42,938 nt of DNA from JAIRTY01 sp050257395 (GTDB lineage Bacteria; Actinomycetota; Actinomycetes; Streptosporangiales; Streptosporangiaceae), in contig JBLMWU010000119.1 in NCBI GenBank assembly GCA_050257395.1, positions 1 through 42,938 on the forward strand. Reading direction: 5' to 3'. Under the pieces are notes generated by a model, which did not search any database, was not told where the DNA came from, and saw nothing but the letters and a program-made list of their open reading frames with translations. Both the position numbers and the translations under genes were made by a program. Positions 17,942-26,305 of this stretch are shown one piece after another (the first letter of the stretch is position 1; each line of letters starts with the position of its first letter).

Positions 17942-19360
17942 GTGGCGGTGCTGCTGGCGGTGCTCGCGTTCGCGGTGACCCGGCCGCGGGGGCTGCCTGA
18001 AGCCGTGCTGGCGGTGCCCGCTGCCGTGCTGGTCATCGCCATCGGGGCGATATCGCCCGCGGAAGCGCTGGCGGAGGCGCGGCGGCTGGGGCCGGTGATC
18101 GGGTTCCTGGCGGCGGTGCTGGTGCTCGCCGAGCTGTGCGACGGCGAAGGGCTGTTCCGGGCCTGCGGTGACTGGCTGTCCGCGCGCGGCGGCCGGCCGG
18201 AGCGGCTGCTCGGGCAGGTCTTCCTGATCGCGGCGGTGACCACCGCGGTGCTCAGCCTGGACGCCACCGTGGTGCTGCTCACCCCGGTGGTGTTCGCCGC
18301 CACGGCCCGGCTCGGGGTGCGGCCCAGGCCGCACGTGTACGCGTGCACCCACCTGGCCAACTCGGCGTCACTGCTGCTGCCGGTGGCCAACCTGACCAAT
18401 CTGCTGGCGTTCGCCGCGAGCGGGCTGGCGTTCACCCGGTTCGCGGGGCTGATGGCGCTGCCGTGGCTGGCCGCGGTGGCCGTGGAGTACGTGGTCTTCC
18501 GGAGGTTCTTCGCGGCGGACCTGGCTGCTGGCCGGACGGGCCTGGCGGCTGGCAGGGATGACCTGGCGGCTGGTCAGGCGGCCCCGGGCGCTGACCGGGC
18601 GGACCTGGCCACTGGCCCGGCGGGCCCGGGCGTGGTCCCGGATGCCGCCGGGAGCACGGGTCCGGGCGGGTCCGCAGATGGGGACGGGTCCGCCGGCGAG
18701 GGCGGGGTCCCCGGCGAGGCCGGCGTCGGGGGTGGTGGTGCGGCGAGGGCCGGGGATCGTGTGCCGTGGCTGGCACTGGCCGTGGTGGCGGCCACGCTGG
18801 CCGGATTCGCCGTTGCCTCGGCCGCCGGCGTCAGCCCCGCGTGGTCGGCGCTCGCGGGTGCGGCCGTGCTCTCCGTCCGCGCGCTGGCACAGCGCCGGAC
18901 CGGCCCGGCCGCGCTCGCCCGCGCGGCCGATATCCCGTTCCTGCTCTTCGTGCTCGCGCTGGGCATCGTCGTGACCGCGGTGGTCCGTCATGGCCTCGGC
19001 ACGGCGCTCGGCCACGTGGTGCCGCCTGGTACCTCGCTGGCTGCCCTGCTCGCCGTGGCCGGCCTGGCCGCCGTGGCGGCCAACCTCATCAACAACCTCC
19101 CTGCCACGCTGGTGCTGCTCCCGCTGACCGCCGCCAGCGGCCCGGGTGCCGTGCTGGCCATGCTGATCGGGGTCAACATCGGCCCGAACCTCACCTATGC
19201 GGGCTCGCTCGCGACCCTGCTCTGGCGGCGGGTGCTGCACGAGCACGAATCCGGGCCATCGCTGCGAGAATTCACCCGGCTGGGGCTGCTCACCGTGCCG
19301 CCGGGACTCGTCCTGGCAGTGCTCGCACTGTGGGCCGCACTGCACGTCATCGGAGGCTGA
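17942..19360 (+). CDS. ArsB/NhaD/SLC13-like ion transporter with a long low-complexity loop
   Basis: This membrane protein has 472 residues in two homologous halves. The first runs from the N-terminus through LDATVVLLTPVVFA and HLANSASLLLPVANLTNLLAFA. The second contains AANLINNLPATLVLLPL and MLIGVNIGPNLTYAGSLATLLW. These paired N/S/T/P-rich re-entrant segments are typical of the ion-transporter superfamily (arsenite pumps, Na+/H+ antiporters, dicarboxylate carriers). A loop of about 80 residues (roughly 193-275), rich in Gly, Ala, Asp and Pro, separates the halves and holds heptapeptide repeats. GTG at 17942 is the likely start, though no clear ribosome site precedes it. The substrate is undetermined. 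It is coupled to the stress-protein gene downstream. Confidence 0.82.
   Translation: MAVLLAVLAFAVTRPRGLPEAVLAVPAAVLVIAIGAISPAEALAEARRLGPVIGFLAAVLVLAELCDGEGLFRACGDWLSARGGRPERLLGQVFLIAAVTTAVLSLDATVVLLTPVVFAATARLGVRPRPHVYACTHLANSASLLLPVANLTNLLAFAASGLAFTRFAGLMALPWLAAVAVEYVVFRRFFAADLAAGRTGLAAGRDDLAAGQAAPGADRADLATGPAGPGVVPDAAGSTGPGGSADGDGSAGEGGVPGEAGVGGGGAARAGDRVPWLALAVVAATLAGFAVASAAGVSPAWSALAGAAVLSVRALAQRRTGPAALARAADIPFLLFVLALGIVVTAVVRHGLGTALGHVVPPGTSLAALLAVAGLAAVAANLINNLPATLVLLPLTAASGPGAVLAMLIGVNIGPNLTYAGSLATLLWRRVLHEHESGPSLREFTRLGLLTVPPGLVLAVLALWAALHVIGG
18518..18622 (+). repeat. Degenerate 21-bp (7-codon) repeats inside the transporter gene
   Basis: Five adjoining 21-bp units encode DLAAGRT, GLAAGRD, DLAAGQA, APGADRA and DLATGPA. 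They sit in the predicted cytoplasmic loop between the two halves of the transporter. The fourth unit is the most diverged. Confidence 0.8.
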
Positions 19361-19365
19361 CCGCC

Positions 19366-19959
19366 GTGACCGGTACTTCCCCGCCCGCCGCGGGCACCGT
19401 CGTCGTCTGGATCACCGAGGGCACCTGGCGCGGCTGCGTCGACGCCGCACGCGCCCTGGCTCCCCCAGCCGCCCGGATCGTGCTGCTGCACGTCACCCCG
19501 GAGGACGTGCCCGGCGCGGTGCAGGGCGCGTACGCCGGCCTGCTGGGACGGCACGCACCGCACGACCCGGGGCGCGAGGTGGCACAGGCCGCCGCCGCCT
19601 CAGCCACCGGACTGCTCGCCGCCGCTGCGGGGCGGCTCGGCCGGCCGTGCGACCAGATGGCGCGCCACGGCAGGACCGAGCGCGAGGTGGTGGCCGCTGC
19701 CGTCGACGCGGAGCTGCTGATCCTGGCCCGGGACGGTGACCGGTCGCGGCCCGGTCCCAGGAGCCTGGGCCCCGCCACGAGGTTCGCGGTGGACCATGCC
19801 CCATGCCCGGTCCTGCTGGTGTGGCCGGATGCGCCGCCCGGGCCGGCCACCCTGCCGCCGCCGCCCGGACGGCGCTCCCGCGCCGGGAAGCGCCCGCCCC
19901 GGCAGCCCCCGCACCCGCCCGGCGGGTCCCCGCAACCACCCGGCGAACCACCGCGCTGA
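19366..19959 (+). CDS. Universal stress protein (UspA)-like protein with Pro/Arg-rich tail
   Basis: The protein has 197 residues. The alpha/beta Usp fold shows in VVVWITEGTWRGCVDAARAL, RIVLLHVTPEDV, the helix ending with REVVAAAVDAELLILARDG and the closing RFAVDHAPCPVLLVW. The nucleotide loop (RSLGPATRFAV) resembles the GxxxxSVxxxV motif of ATP-binding members, but Gly-Pro-Ala replaces Gly-Ser-Val. About 45 residues of Pro/Arg-rich tail follow the fold. The GTG at 19366 has CGGAGG about nine bases upstream, within the transporter's last codons, so the two genes are coupled. The pairing suggests a regulatory subunit of the transporter (inference). Confidence 0.82.
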   Translation: MTGTSPPAAGTVVVWITEGTWRGCVDAARALAPPAARIVLLHVTPEDVPGAVQGAYAGLLGRHAPHDPGREVAQAAAASATGLLAAAAGRLGRPCDQMARHGRTEREVVAAAVDAELLILARDGDRSRPGPRSLGPATRFAVDHAPCPVLLVWPDAPPGPATLPPPPGRRSRAGKRPPRQPPHPPGGSPQPPGEPPR

Positions 19960-19971
19960 CGGCCCCGCGCG

Positions 19972-20565
19972 TCAGACCTCCCGGGCCAGCTCCGCGAGTT
20001 CCAGCACCAGTTCCTGCTCGTCGAGCGCCGAGTTGTCCGGCCGCCGGTAGGTCTGCCGCTGGCCCGTCGGCCGGAACCCGGCCCGCAGGTAGAAGGCGTA
20101 CGCGCGATCGTTGCCGTCCGCCACCCACAAGGTCAGCCGTTCCGCGCCCGCTGCCGCCACATGCCCGGCAGCGGCATCCACGAGCAGCCCCGCCACCCCC
20201 CGTCCGCGTACCCGCGGGCTCGCCCACATCGAGATCAGATGCCACTTGGTGGCCGGGTTCGCTTCCGGGACCGGGAAGACGGCCACCAGGCCGACCTGCT
20301 CGTCACCCTGGCGGGCCACGAACCAGGCCGCCCTTTCCATACGCTCCCGCCAGTCCTGCTCCCCGAGCGCGAGCTCGTGCTCCACGGTGGAGGCGAACGT
20401 TTCCGGCGAGTCCCGCAGCGCCGCCAGCCGGACGTCCCTGAGCGCCGTCCACTCACCGGGCCCGATGCGGCTCACGCCGACCGGCTCCTCGCCCGGCCCG
20501 GCTGCATGCGGGCGCTGAGACCCGCCGCCCGCCTCGTTCACGGCATGCCGCTCCCCTGGCTCCAT
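19972..20565 (-). CDS. GNAT-family N-acetyltransferase
   Basis: This acetyl-CoA-dependent transferase has 197 residues. Motif A appears as LISMWASPRVRGRGVAGLLVDAAAGHV (the R/Q-x-x-G-x-G/A loop is RVRGRGVA). The core ends with LTLWVADGNDRAYAFYLRAGFRPTG, a RimI-like C-terminal half. The ATG at 20565 has CAGGG upstream and gives a short Gly/Pro leader; the frame stays open to 20799 without a better start. The acceptor substrate is unknown. It ends 12 bp from the convergent stress-protein gene. Confidence 0.9.
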   Translation of the reverse strand: MEPGERHAVNEAGGGSQRPHAAGPGEEPVGVSRIGPGEWTALRDVRLAALRDSPETFASTVEHELALGEQDWRERMERAAWFVARQGDEQVGLVAVFPVPEANPATKWHLISMWASPRVRGRGVAGLLVDAAAGHVAAAGAERLTLWVADGNDRAYAFYLRAGFRPTGQRQTYRRPDNSALDEQELVLELAELAREV

Positions 20566-20798
20566 ACCCTGACGGTCCCCGGTCGGGGCTGCGGACCGCA
20601 ACTGGTTTGCAGCCATCCTGGCGGCCTCCCCCGGCACCAGCAATAACGCCGGGTTAGCCTCGCACAACCGTGTAGCAGTCGAGGCAGTGCGGGCAGCGGG
20701 CAGCCATGCCGGCGCTTCTCCCCCGGCAGACCCAGTTTTATGCGCGTGTGACATCCGGGTGGCTGCGCCCCGGCTGCGGTTGTCCGCGGGAGCGGGCA

Positions 20799-20804
20799 TA
20801 GCGT
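20799..20804 (+). promoter_or_regulatory. -10 box of a probable leaderless transcript
   Basis: TAGCGT is followed by six bases and then the ATG at 20811. In actinomycetes a TANNNT box 6-7 bases from the start codon marks a leaderless mRNA. No Shine-Dalgarno sequence is present. Confidence 0.5.
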
Positions 20805-20810
20805 CTGGGT

Positions 20811-21443
20811 ATGGCTCCGCGCAGCAGGACTGAGGCGGCCGGGCTCGCTCACCAGGTCTGGCTGCTGCTGTGCACCCTGGCCGAACAGCACCCCGGCGAG
20901 TTCACCCCGGAGACCCGCGGTGCGGCTGCGGGCTGGCATTGGGAGGGACCCGGCGCGGCGCTGATGCGCCGGGTGGCGCCTGATATGGCCGATAGTGAGC
21001 GGCGGCGCGCCAAGGAGTACCTGCAGGCCACTCACATGATGGTCAACGTGTCCGGCGGGGCCCTGCCGACCTGGTTTATCCGCAAAGACTGGCATGGCGG
21101 GCCGCCTGCGCACGTGCACCTGATGCCGCACGAGCAGCCGCGCGAGCCGGCAGGCGAGCCGCGCGAGCCGGCAGGCGAGCCGCGCCAGCCGGCAGGCGAG
21201 CCGCGCCAGCCGCCCACGGCAGCCGCACCAAGCGGCGACAGTCTGGCCAAGGCGGTCCGGGAACTGGTCGGCCATACGGGTGTGGTGGAGGCCGAGGCCG
21301 CCAGCCTCCGGGCGGAAAATGACCAGCTGAGGGCGGAGGCCGAGCAGTTGCGGGCTGACCGTGATCGCCTGGTGGCCGAGAACATCAGGCTGCGGGACAC
21401 CGTCCGCCAGATTATGGAGCTGCTCGGGGAGTATCGGAAGTGA
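20811..21443 (+). CDS. Uncharacterised protein with a PREPAGE repeat linker and C-terminal coiled coil
   Basis: I do not recognise this 210-residue protein. Residues 1-105 look folded and soluble (LAHQVWLLLCTLAEQHPGEF, WHWEGPGAALMRRVAPDM, AKEYLQATHMMVNV). A hydrophilic linker follows with three PREPAGE-type heptads and a partial fourth. The final 65 residues form a strong heptad-patterned coiled coil (ASLRAENDQLRAEAEQLRAD, ending LRDTVRQIMELLGEYRK). There is no signal peptide or membrane helix. The plan of head, flexible linker and coiled-coil dimer would suit a scaffold or DNA-associated factor, but that is a guess. The start fits a leaderless transcript. Confidence 0.75.
   Translation: MAPRSRTEAAGLAHQVWLLLCTLAEQHPGEFTPETRGAAAGWHWEGPGAALMRRVAPDMADSERRRAKEYLQATHMMVNVSGGALPTWFIRKDWHGGPPAHVHLMPHEQPREPAGEPREPAGEPRQPAGEPRQPPTAAAPSGDSLAKAVRELVGHTGVVEAEAASLRAENDQLRAEAEQLRADRDRLVAENIRLRDTVRQIMELLGEYRK
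21138..21212 (+). repeat. 21-bp in-frame repeats encoding PREPAGE heptads
   Basis: Units at 21138-21158, 21159-21179 and 21180-21200 plus a partial copy (21201-21212) encode PREPAGE, PREPAGE, PRQPAGE and PRQP. The near-identity at DNA level points to recent slippage expansion. Confidence 0.85.
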
Positions 21444-21502
21444 CCCCGGGGCTTGCGGTGCGCAGGCCGCCCCGCTGGCCCGGCGTCGCCTGCCACCGCG
21501 GT

Positions 21503-21508
21503 TAGCAT
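21503..21508 (+). promoter_or_regulatory. -10 box of a probable leaderless transcript
   Basis: TAGCAT is followed by six bases and then the GTG at 21515. There is no ribosome site ahead of the start codon. Confidence 0.5.
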
Positions 21509-21514
21509 GCGAAC

Positions 21515-22048
21515 GTGCGCGTGCTTATCACCACCGAGCGTCTGGTCATCCGCCCGTTCACACCGGCCGACTTCGGCGCCATCCACGCGATCTGGTCCGA
21601 TCCCGAGGTGATGAGACACATCCCGGGCACTGCCCACGACCAGGAGAGAAGCCGGGCCAGGCTCAGCGAGAAGATCAGCCACCAGGACCAGCACGGTTTC
21701 AGCAAGTGGGCCGTGACCGAGAAAGGCAGCGGGGCCCTGGTCGGTGAGTGCGGCCTGCAGTACCTCGACAGCGACATCGAGCTGGGCTACAAGCTGGCCC
21801 GGGCGCACTGGGGCCGGGGATTCGCCGCAGAAGCCGCCCAGGCCTGCCTTGACTGGGCCCTGGCAGAGCGGCCGGAGAAGGTCGTGGCCATCGTGGATCC
21901 CGCCAACACCCGCTCCGCCCGGGTACTCGCCAGGATCGGCATGGTGCGCGACGGGACGATGTGCCGCTTCGGCAACGTGTGGGACTTCTATGTCGCCGTC
22001 CGGGACCGGGCGGCGGTCAGCGGTTCGAGTACACCCGGTCCGGGGTGA
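21515..22048 (+). CDS. GNAT-family N-acetyltransferase (RimJ/RimL type)
   Basis: The protein has 177 residues. The N-terminus ITTERLVIRPFTPADFGAIHAIWSDPEVMRHI is the standard RimJ/RimL-like opening, which also covers antibiotic and aminoacyl N-acetyltransferases. Motif A is ELGYKLARAHWGRGFAAEAAQACLDWAL and the end NTRSARVLARIGMVRDGTM is typical. The GTG at 21515 is preceded by a TANNNT box and no Shine-Dalgarno site. Its last 32 bp overlap the end of the convergent PPOX gene. The acceptor is unknown. Confidence 0.92.
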   Translation: MRVLITTERLVIRPFTPADFGAIHAIWSDPEVMRHIPGTAHDQERSRARLSEKISHQDQHGFSKWAVTEKGSGALVGECGLQYLDSDIELGYKLARAHWGRGFAAEAAQACLDWALAERPEKVVAIVDPANTRSARVLARIGMVRDGTMCRFGNVWDFYVAVRDRAAVSGSSTPGPG

Positions 22049-22460
22049 TCAGCACCGCGGTCCGGCGTTCCTCCGCCATGACCCGGTCGTAGGTGTCCCA
22101 GTCGTCGTGGGTGCCCCCGGCGGCGGTGAAGATGGCGCGCAGCAGCAGCCGGATCCCGTCGGCGTCCAGGTTGCCGAACGGGTCATCCGGTCCTGCCAGC
22201 TCGGCCGGCCCTTCCGCGGCCACCCACTCCCAGCTGGCCCGCACCACGGCCGTGGCCCGCGGCCGGGCCCGCAGGTTGGCCAGCTTGCGCGAACCCCCGC
22301 GCGCGACCAGGGCGACGACCGGGCGGCCGGTGACCGGATGGTCCAGGACGCCCGCGTTCACCACCGAGGACTGGATGGTGGTGTCGGCGCGCAGCGTCGA
22401 CACCACGCACAGGCCGTGGTCGAGGGTCACCAGCCGGGCGAAATCCGAGAGGTCAGCCAC
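22017..22460 (-). CDS. PPOX-class FMN/F420-dependent oxidoreductase
   Basis: This small split-barrel flavin or deazaflavin enzyme has 147 residues. The N-terminus (MADLSDFARLVTLDHGLCVVSTLRADTTIQSS) and the ARGGSRKLANLRARPRATAVVRA core match the actinomycete PPOX/F420 reductase group. The end is EERRTAVLITPDRVYSNR. It probably reduces a small substrate with F420H2 or FMNH2; the substrate is unknown. The GTG start is preceded by TAGGCT seven bases upstream, a leaderless pattern. It is convergent with the GNAT gene (32-bp overlap) and lies 18 bp past the helicase stop. Confidence 0.88.
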   Translation of the reverse strand: MADLSDFARLVTLDHGLCVVSTLRADTTIQSSVVNAGVLDHPVTGRPVVALVARGGSRKLANLRARPRATAVVRASWEWVAAEGPAELAGPDDPFGNLDADGIRLLLRAIFTAAGGTHDDWDTYDRVMAEERRTAVLITPDRVYSNR

Positions 22461-22467
22461 GGACGCG

Positions 22468-22473
22468 AGCCTA
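22468..22473 (-). promoter_or_regulatory. -10 box of a probable leaderless transcript
   Basis: On the minus strand TAGGCT stands seven bases from the GTG at 22460. This gives the PPOX gene its own promoter although the helicase gene lies directly upstream. Confidence 0.45.
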
Positions 22474-22478
22474 GTGGG

Positions 22479-25325
22479 TCACCCCACGGAGGAGTAGGCG
22501 ACCACGCCGCGGCGCAGCGCGTCCTGCGCGGCCCGGGCGGTCGCGGCGAGCGGCGCGTCCCCGGCGGCGACCGCCACCTGGCCCAGCACGTCGATCAGCT
22601 GCCGGACCGCGCGCACGAAATCGCCCGGCGTCAGGTCGGGGCCGAGGACGGCCGTCAGCGGCTTGCCGCGGGCCCAGGCCTGCGCCGCCCAGGCGAACCC
22701 CAGATCAGGCTCGCGCAGGAACGACAGGCGATGGTCCTTTTCCAGGCTGTCCAGGTCACCCCAGACGGAGACCATCTCCGCCAGCACCTCGCGCACCGGG
22801 CCCGCGGGCGGGCGCGGCGGACCGGTCTCGTCGGACCGGCGCGACTCGAAGGTGAGCGCCGACACGCAGGCGGCCAGATCGGGCGCGTCCAGCCCGTCCC
22901 ACAGGCCCCGGCGGAGGCATTCCGCCGCCAGCAGGTCCAGTTCGGTGTACAGGTCGGCGAGCCGCCTGCCGGGCTCGGTCACCGTCTCGCCCCGCAGGTA
23001 GCCGAGTTCGGTCAGGACGTCGCACACCCGCTGGAACGTGCGGGCGAGGACGTGGGAGCGCCCGGACACCGATGTTTCCAGCCGCTCGACCTCCTGCTGC
23101 AGCCGCAGGTACTGGTCGGCCTCCCGGGCGTGCTGCTCGCGGTCCGGGCAGCCGTGGCACGGGTGCTGGCGCAGCCTGCGCCGGATCTCGGCGATCGCCT
23201 CCTGGCCCACTGGTTCCCGCTGCTCGGGCCGGGGGAGCCTGCCGAGATCACGGTCGGCCACCTTGGTGCGGACGGTCGCGGCCAGGTCCCGCCGGTGCTT
23301 GGGCGACCGGGCGCTGAACCAGCCGGGGATCCGGATCCGGTCCACGACCGTGGCCGGGACCGGGAAGTCGGCCACTGACAGCCGGCGGACCTGCCTGCCA
23401 GCGGTCAGCACCAGCGGCAGCGGCTGAGCCGCGGCCGGGCTGACCCGGCCCCCGCCCGCGGCCTGCCCGTCCCGCTTGCCGTCCGCCGCGCGGCCCGGCC
23501 GGCCCGCCTGGCCCGGCTGGCCCTTCCTGCCCTTCCCGCCGCCAGCGGCCAGGCCAGGGTCGAGCACCAGGGCGATCCCGGGCCGGCGGCCGCCGGGCAC
23601 CCGGATGATGTCGCCGGGCCGCAGCTGCTCCAGCGACTCGGCGGCCGCGGCCCGGCGGGCGGCCGAGCGTGCCCGGGCGGTGTCCCGTTCCAGCTCGGTC
23701 AGTTCCCGGCGCAGCTGGGCGTACTCGGCGAAGTCGCCGCGGTCGCAGGCAGTGGCCAGCTCGGCCAGCTTCTCCCGGCCCGCCCGCGCCTGCCGGGCCA
23801 GGCCCGCCACCGCCCGGTCGGCCTGGAACTGCGCGAACGAGGCTTCCAGCAGCGCGTTCGCCCTGGCCAGCCCGGCCTGGCGGACGAGGTTCACGGCCAT
23901 GTTGTAGGACGGCTGGAAGGTGGAGGCGAGCCGGTAGGTCCGGGTGCCCGCCAGCCCGGCCACGGCCGCCGGGTCGATGCCCGGCTGCCAGAGCACCACC
24001 GCGTGCCCTTCCACGTCGATGCCGCGCCGCCCGGCCCGCCCGGTGAGCTGGGTGTACTCCCCCGGTGTCAGCGGAGCATGGGTGTCGCCGGACCACTTGT
24101 CGAGGCGCTCGATGACCACCGTGCGGGCGGGCATGTTGATGCCCAGCGCCAGCGTCTCGGTGGCGAACACGGCCCGGATCAGGCCCGCGGTGAACAGTTC
24201 CTCCACCGTTTCCTTGAAGGTGGGCAGCAGCCCGGCGTGGTGCGCGGCGATCCCCCGCTGCAGGCCGGCCAGCCACTCGGCGTAGCCGAGCACGGCCAGG
24301 TCGGCTTCGGCGATCTCCGCGGTCCGGCGTTCCGCCACCTTGGTGATGGCCGCTGCTTCCTCGGGGGTGGTCAGCCGCAGGCCGGCGTCCAGGCACTGGC
24401 GCACCGCCGCGTCGCAGCCCGCGCGGCTGAAGATGAACGTGATCGCCGGGAGCAGGGCCGCCGCGTCCAGCCGGGCGATGACCTCCGGCCGCCGGGGCAG
24501 CCGGAAGCGGGCCGGGCGCCGCCCGCCCCGGCCCGGCCGGGTGGGGGCCTTCCGCTCGGACCAGTCCTCCCGCCGGGCGAGCCGCAGCAGGTCCGGGTTG
24601 ACCTGGGCCCGCCTGCCGCCGCGGTCGCTGCCCTCGACGAACAGGTCGTGCAGGCGGCCGTCCACCAGCATGTGCTGCCACAGCGGCACCGGCCGGTGCT
24701 CGTCCACGATGACCGTGGTGTTGCCGCGCACGTCGGCGAGCCACTCGCCGAACTCCTCTGCGTTGCTGACGGTCGCGGACAGCGCCACCACCTGCACCGA
24801 CGGCGGCAGGTGGATGATCACCTCTTCCCAGACCCCGCCGCGGTAACGGTCACCGAGGTAGTGGACCTCGTCCAGCACCACGAAGCTGAGCCCGGTCAGG
24901 GTCGGCGAGCTGGCGTAGATCATGTTGCGCAGGACCTCGGTGGTCATGACCACCACCGGGGCCTCGCCGTTGATGCTGTTGTCGCCGGTCAGCAGCCCGA
25001 CGCTGGCCGCGCCGTAGCGGCGGGCCAGGTCGTTGTACTTCTGGTTCGACAGGGCCTTGATCGGGGTGGTGTAGAAGCACTTCTGGCCCTTGCGCAGCGC
25101 CAGGTGCACCGCGAACTCCCCGACCACCGTCTTGCCGGAACCGGTCGGGGCCGCCACCAGGACGCCGTGGCCCTCCATGAGGGCACGGCAGGAACTCCGC
25201 TGGAATTCGTCGAAGGTGAAGTCGTAGAGCCCCTGGAACTCCGCCAGATCCGGGCCGTCCTCCGCGCGTTTCCGGAATGCCGCGTATCGCTGCGCCGGGC
25301 TGGCCGCCCTCGGCGGGATGGACAT
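22479..25325 (-). CDS. Ski2/Mtr4-like DEVH-box helicase (HelY type)
   Basis: This large helicase has 948 residues. Walker A APTGSGKT is at 59-66, the DEVH box (LDEVHYLGDRYRGG) at about 152-155, motif III LSATVSNAEEF next, and the second RecA domain has GINMPARTVVIERLDKW and QLTGRAGRRGIDVEGHAVV. The rest contains a basic Gly/Lys-rich insert, a Cys pair in HPCHGCPDREQH and a DSHCT-type C-terminal domain. Relatives unwind structured RNA in RNA turnover. Actinomycetes usually carry this gene just after tatC, as here. The ATG at 25325 is preceded by TACGCT at seven bases, consistent with a leaderless transcript separate from tatC. Confidence 0.95.
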   Translation of the reverse strand: MSIPPRAASPAQRYAAFRKRAEDGPDLAEFQGLYDFTFDEFQRSSCRALMEGHGVLVAAPTGSGKTVVGEFAVHLALRKGQKCFYTTPIKALSNQKYNDLARRYGAASVGLLTGDNSINGEAPVVVMTTEVLRNMIYASSPTLTGLSFVVLDEVHYLGDRYRGGVWEEVIIHLPPSVQVVALSATVSNAEEFGEWLADVRGNTTVIVDEHRPVPLWQHMLVDGRLHDLFVEGSDRGGRRAQVNPDLLRLARREDWSERKAPTRPGRGGRRPARFRLPRRPEVIARLDAAALLPAITFIFSRAGCDAAVRQCLDAGLRLTTPEEAAAITKVAERRTAEIAEADLAVLGYAEWLAGLQRGIAAHHAGLLPTFKETVEELFTAGLIRAVFATETLALGINMPARTVVIERLDKWSGDTHAPLTPGEYTQLTGRAGRRGIDVEGHAVVLWQPGIDPAAVAGLAGTRTYRLASTFQPSYNMAVNLVRQAGLARANALLEASFAQFQADRAVAGLARQARAGREKLAELATACDRGDFAEYAQLRRELTELERDTARARSAARRAAAAESLEQLRPGDIIRVPGGRRPGIALVLDPGLAAGGGKGRKGQPGQAGRPGRAADGKRDGQAAGGGRVSPAAAQPLPLVLTAGRQVRRLSVADFPVPATVVDRIRIPGWFSARSPKHRRDLAATVRTKVADRDLGRLPRPEQREPVGQEAIAEIRRRLRQHPCHGCPDREQHAREADQYLRLQQEVERLETSVSGRSHVLARTFQRVCDVLTELGYLRGETVTEPGRRLADLYTELDLLAAECLRRGLWDGLDAPDLAACVSALTFESRRSDETGPPRPPAGPVREVLAEMVSVWGDLDSLEKDHRLSFLREPDLGFAWAAQAWARGKPLTAVLGPDLTPGDFVRAVRQLIDVLGQVAVAAGDAPLAATARAAQDALRRGVVAYSSVG

Positions 25326-25332
25326 GCGATCA

Positions 25333-25338
25333 AGCGTA
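25333..25338 (-). promoter_or_regulatory. -10 box of a probable leaderless transcript
   Basis: TACGCT on the minus strand is followed by seven bases and the helicase ATG. It lies in the 63-bp gap after tatC, so the helicase can be transcribed on its own. Confidence 0.5.
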
Positions 25339-25388
25339 AGCGAGCCCCGGCCGTGCCCCGCGAGAGGGCGTCCCCCCGCGCGGGAGGG

Positions 25389-26291
25389 CTAGCCGGGCGA
25401 GACGGTGTCGTCCAGGTCCAGCGGGGACATCTCGTCATCGTCCAGCCCCGCGTACGGGTCGGGCCGGCGCGCCCGGCGGCGGTCGTTCGCCCAGGCGAAC
25501 ACCTCCGCCACCTCCACCAGCACCACGCACGGGACCGCGAGCAGCAGCATGCTGAACGGGTCCGGGCTGGGCGTGGCGATCGCGGCGAACAGGAACACCG
25601 CGAAGATCATGAGCCGGCGCCACTTGCGGAAGCGCTGGTGGGTCAGGATCCCGGCCATGTTGAAGATCACCATGACCAGCGGCAGCTCGAACGCCAGCCC
25701 GAAGATCAGCAGCATCGCCATGGCGTAGCTCAGGTAGGTGTCCACGGTGAACACCGAGGCCACGCCGTGCGGGATCATGCTGACGAAGAAGTGCATGGCC
25801 TTGCCCATGGCCAGGTAGGCGAAGACCGCCCCCAGCGCGAAGAGCGGCACCGCGCACCCGATGAATCCCCAGGTCCAGCGCTTCTCCCGGGCGTACAGCC
25901 CGGGCGCGATGAAGGCCCACAGCTGGTAGAGCCAGACCGGCGAGGAGATGACCAGCGCCACGATGAACGCGATCTTCAGGTGCAGGAAGAAGCCGTCGAA
26001 GACCCCGTTCACCACCAGGGTGGAGCCGAAGTGCCCGTTGCACTGCTTGTGGTCCGCGATGGAGATGCTGCAGTAGGGCTTCTCCAGGAACGTCCAGATC
26101 GGCGTGAACAGGAACCAGGCGACCCCCATGCCTGCGCCGATGCCCAGCAGCGCCTTGAGCAGGCGGCTGCGCAGCTCCCGGATGTGCTCCATGAGCGGCA
26201 TCTGGGCCTCGGGATTGTCACGCCGCGACGGCCGCGGCGCGCGGGGACCGCGCGCGCGCGGCGGCGCAAGCGGATCCGGCGACGTACTCAT
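25389..26291 (-). CDS. tatC: Twin-arginine translocase subunit TatC
   Basis: TatC is the membrane receptor for folded proteins with an RR signal. This protein has 300 residues and six helices. The cytoplasmic N-terminal PLMEHIRELRSRLLKALLG with its conserved Glu, the FIAPGLYAREKR loop and the periplasmic-cap PHGVASVFTVDTYLSY segment are all present. The F-E-L-P motif is FGLAFELPLVMV. A charged tail of about 35 residues follows the last helix. It starts 14 bp after tatA and is co-transcribed with it. In this window the system would export cofactor-containing proteins, but no obvious RR-signal protein is encoded here. Confidence 0.97.
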   Translation of the reverse strand: MSTSPDPLAPPRARGPRAPRPSRRDNPEAQMPLMEHIRELRSRLLKALLGIGAGMGVAWFLFTPIWTFLEKPYCSISIADHKQCNGHFGSTLVVNGVFDGFFLHLKIAFIVALVISSPVWLYQLWAFIAPGLYAREKRWTWGFIGCAVPLFALGAVFAYLAMGKAMHFFVSMIPHGVASVFTVDTYLSYAMAMLLIFGLAFELPLVMVIFNMAGILTHQRFRKWRRLMIFAVFLFAAIATPSPDPFSMLLLAVPCVVLVEVAEVFAWANDRRRARRPDPYAGLDDDEMSPLDLDDTVSPG

Positions 26292-26305
26292 CCCCGGACG
26301 GGCGG

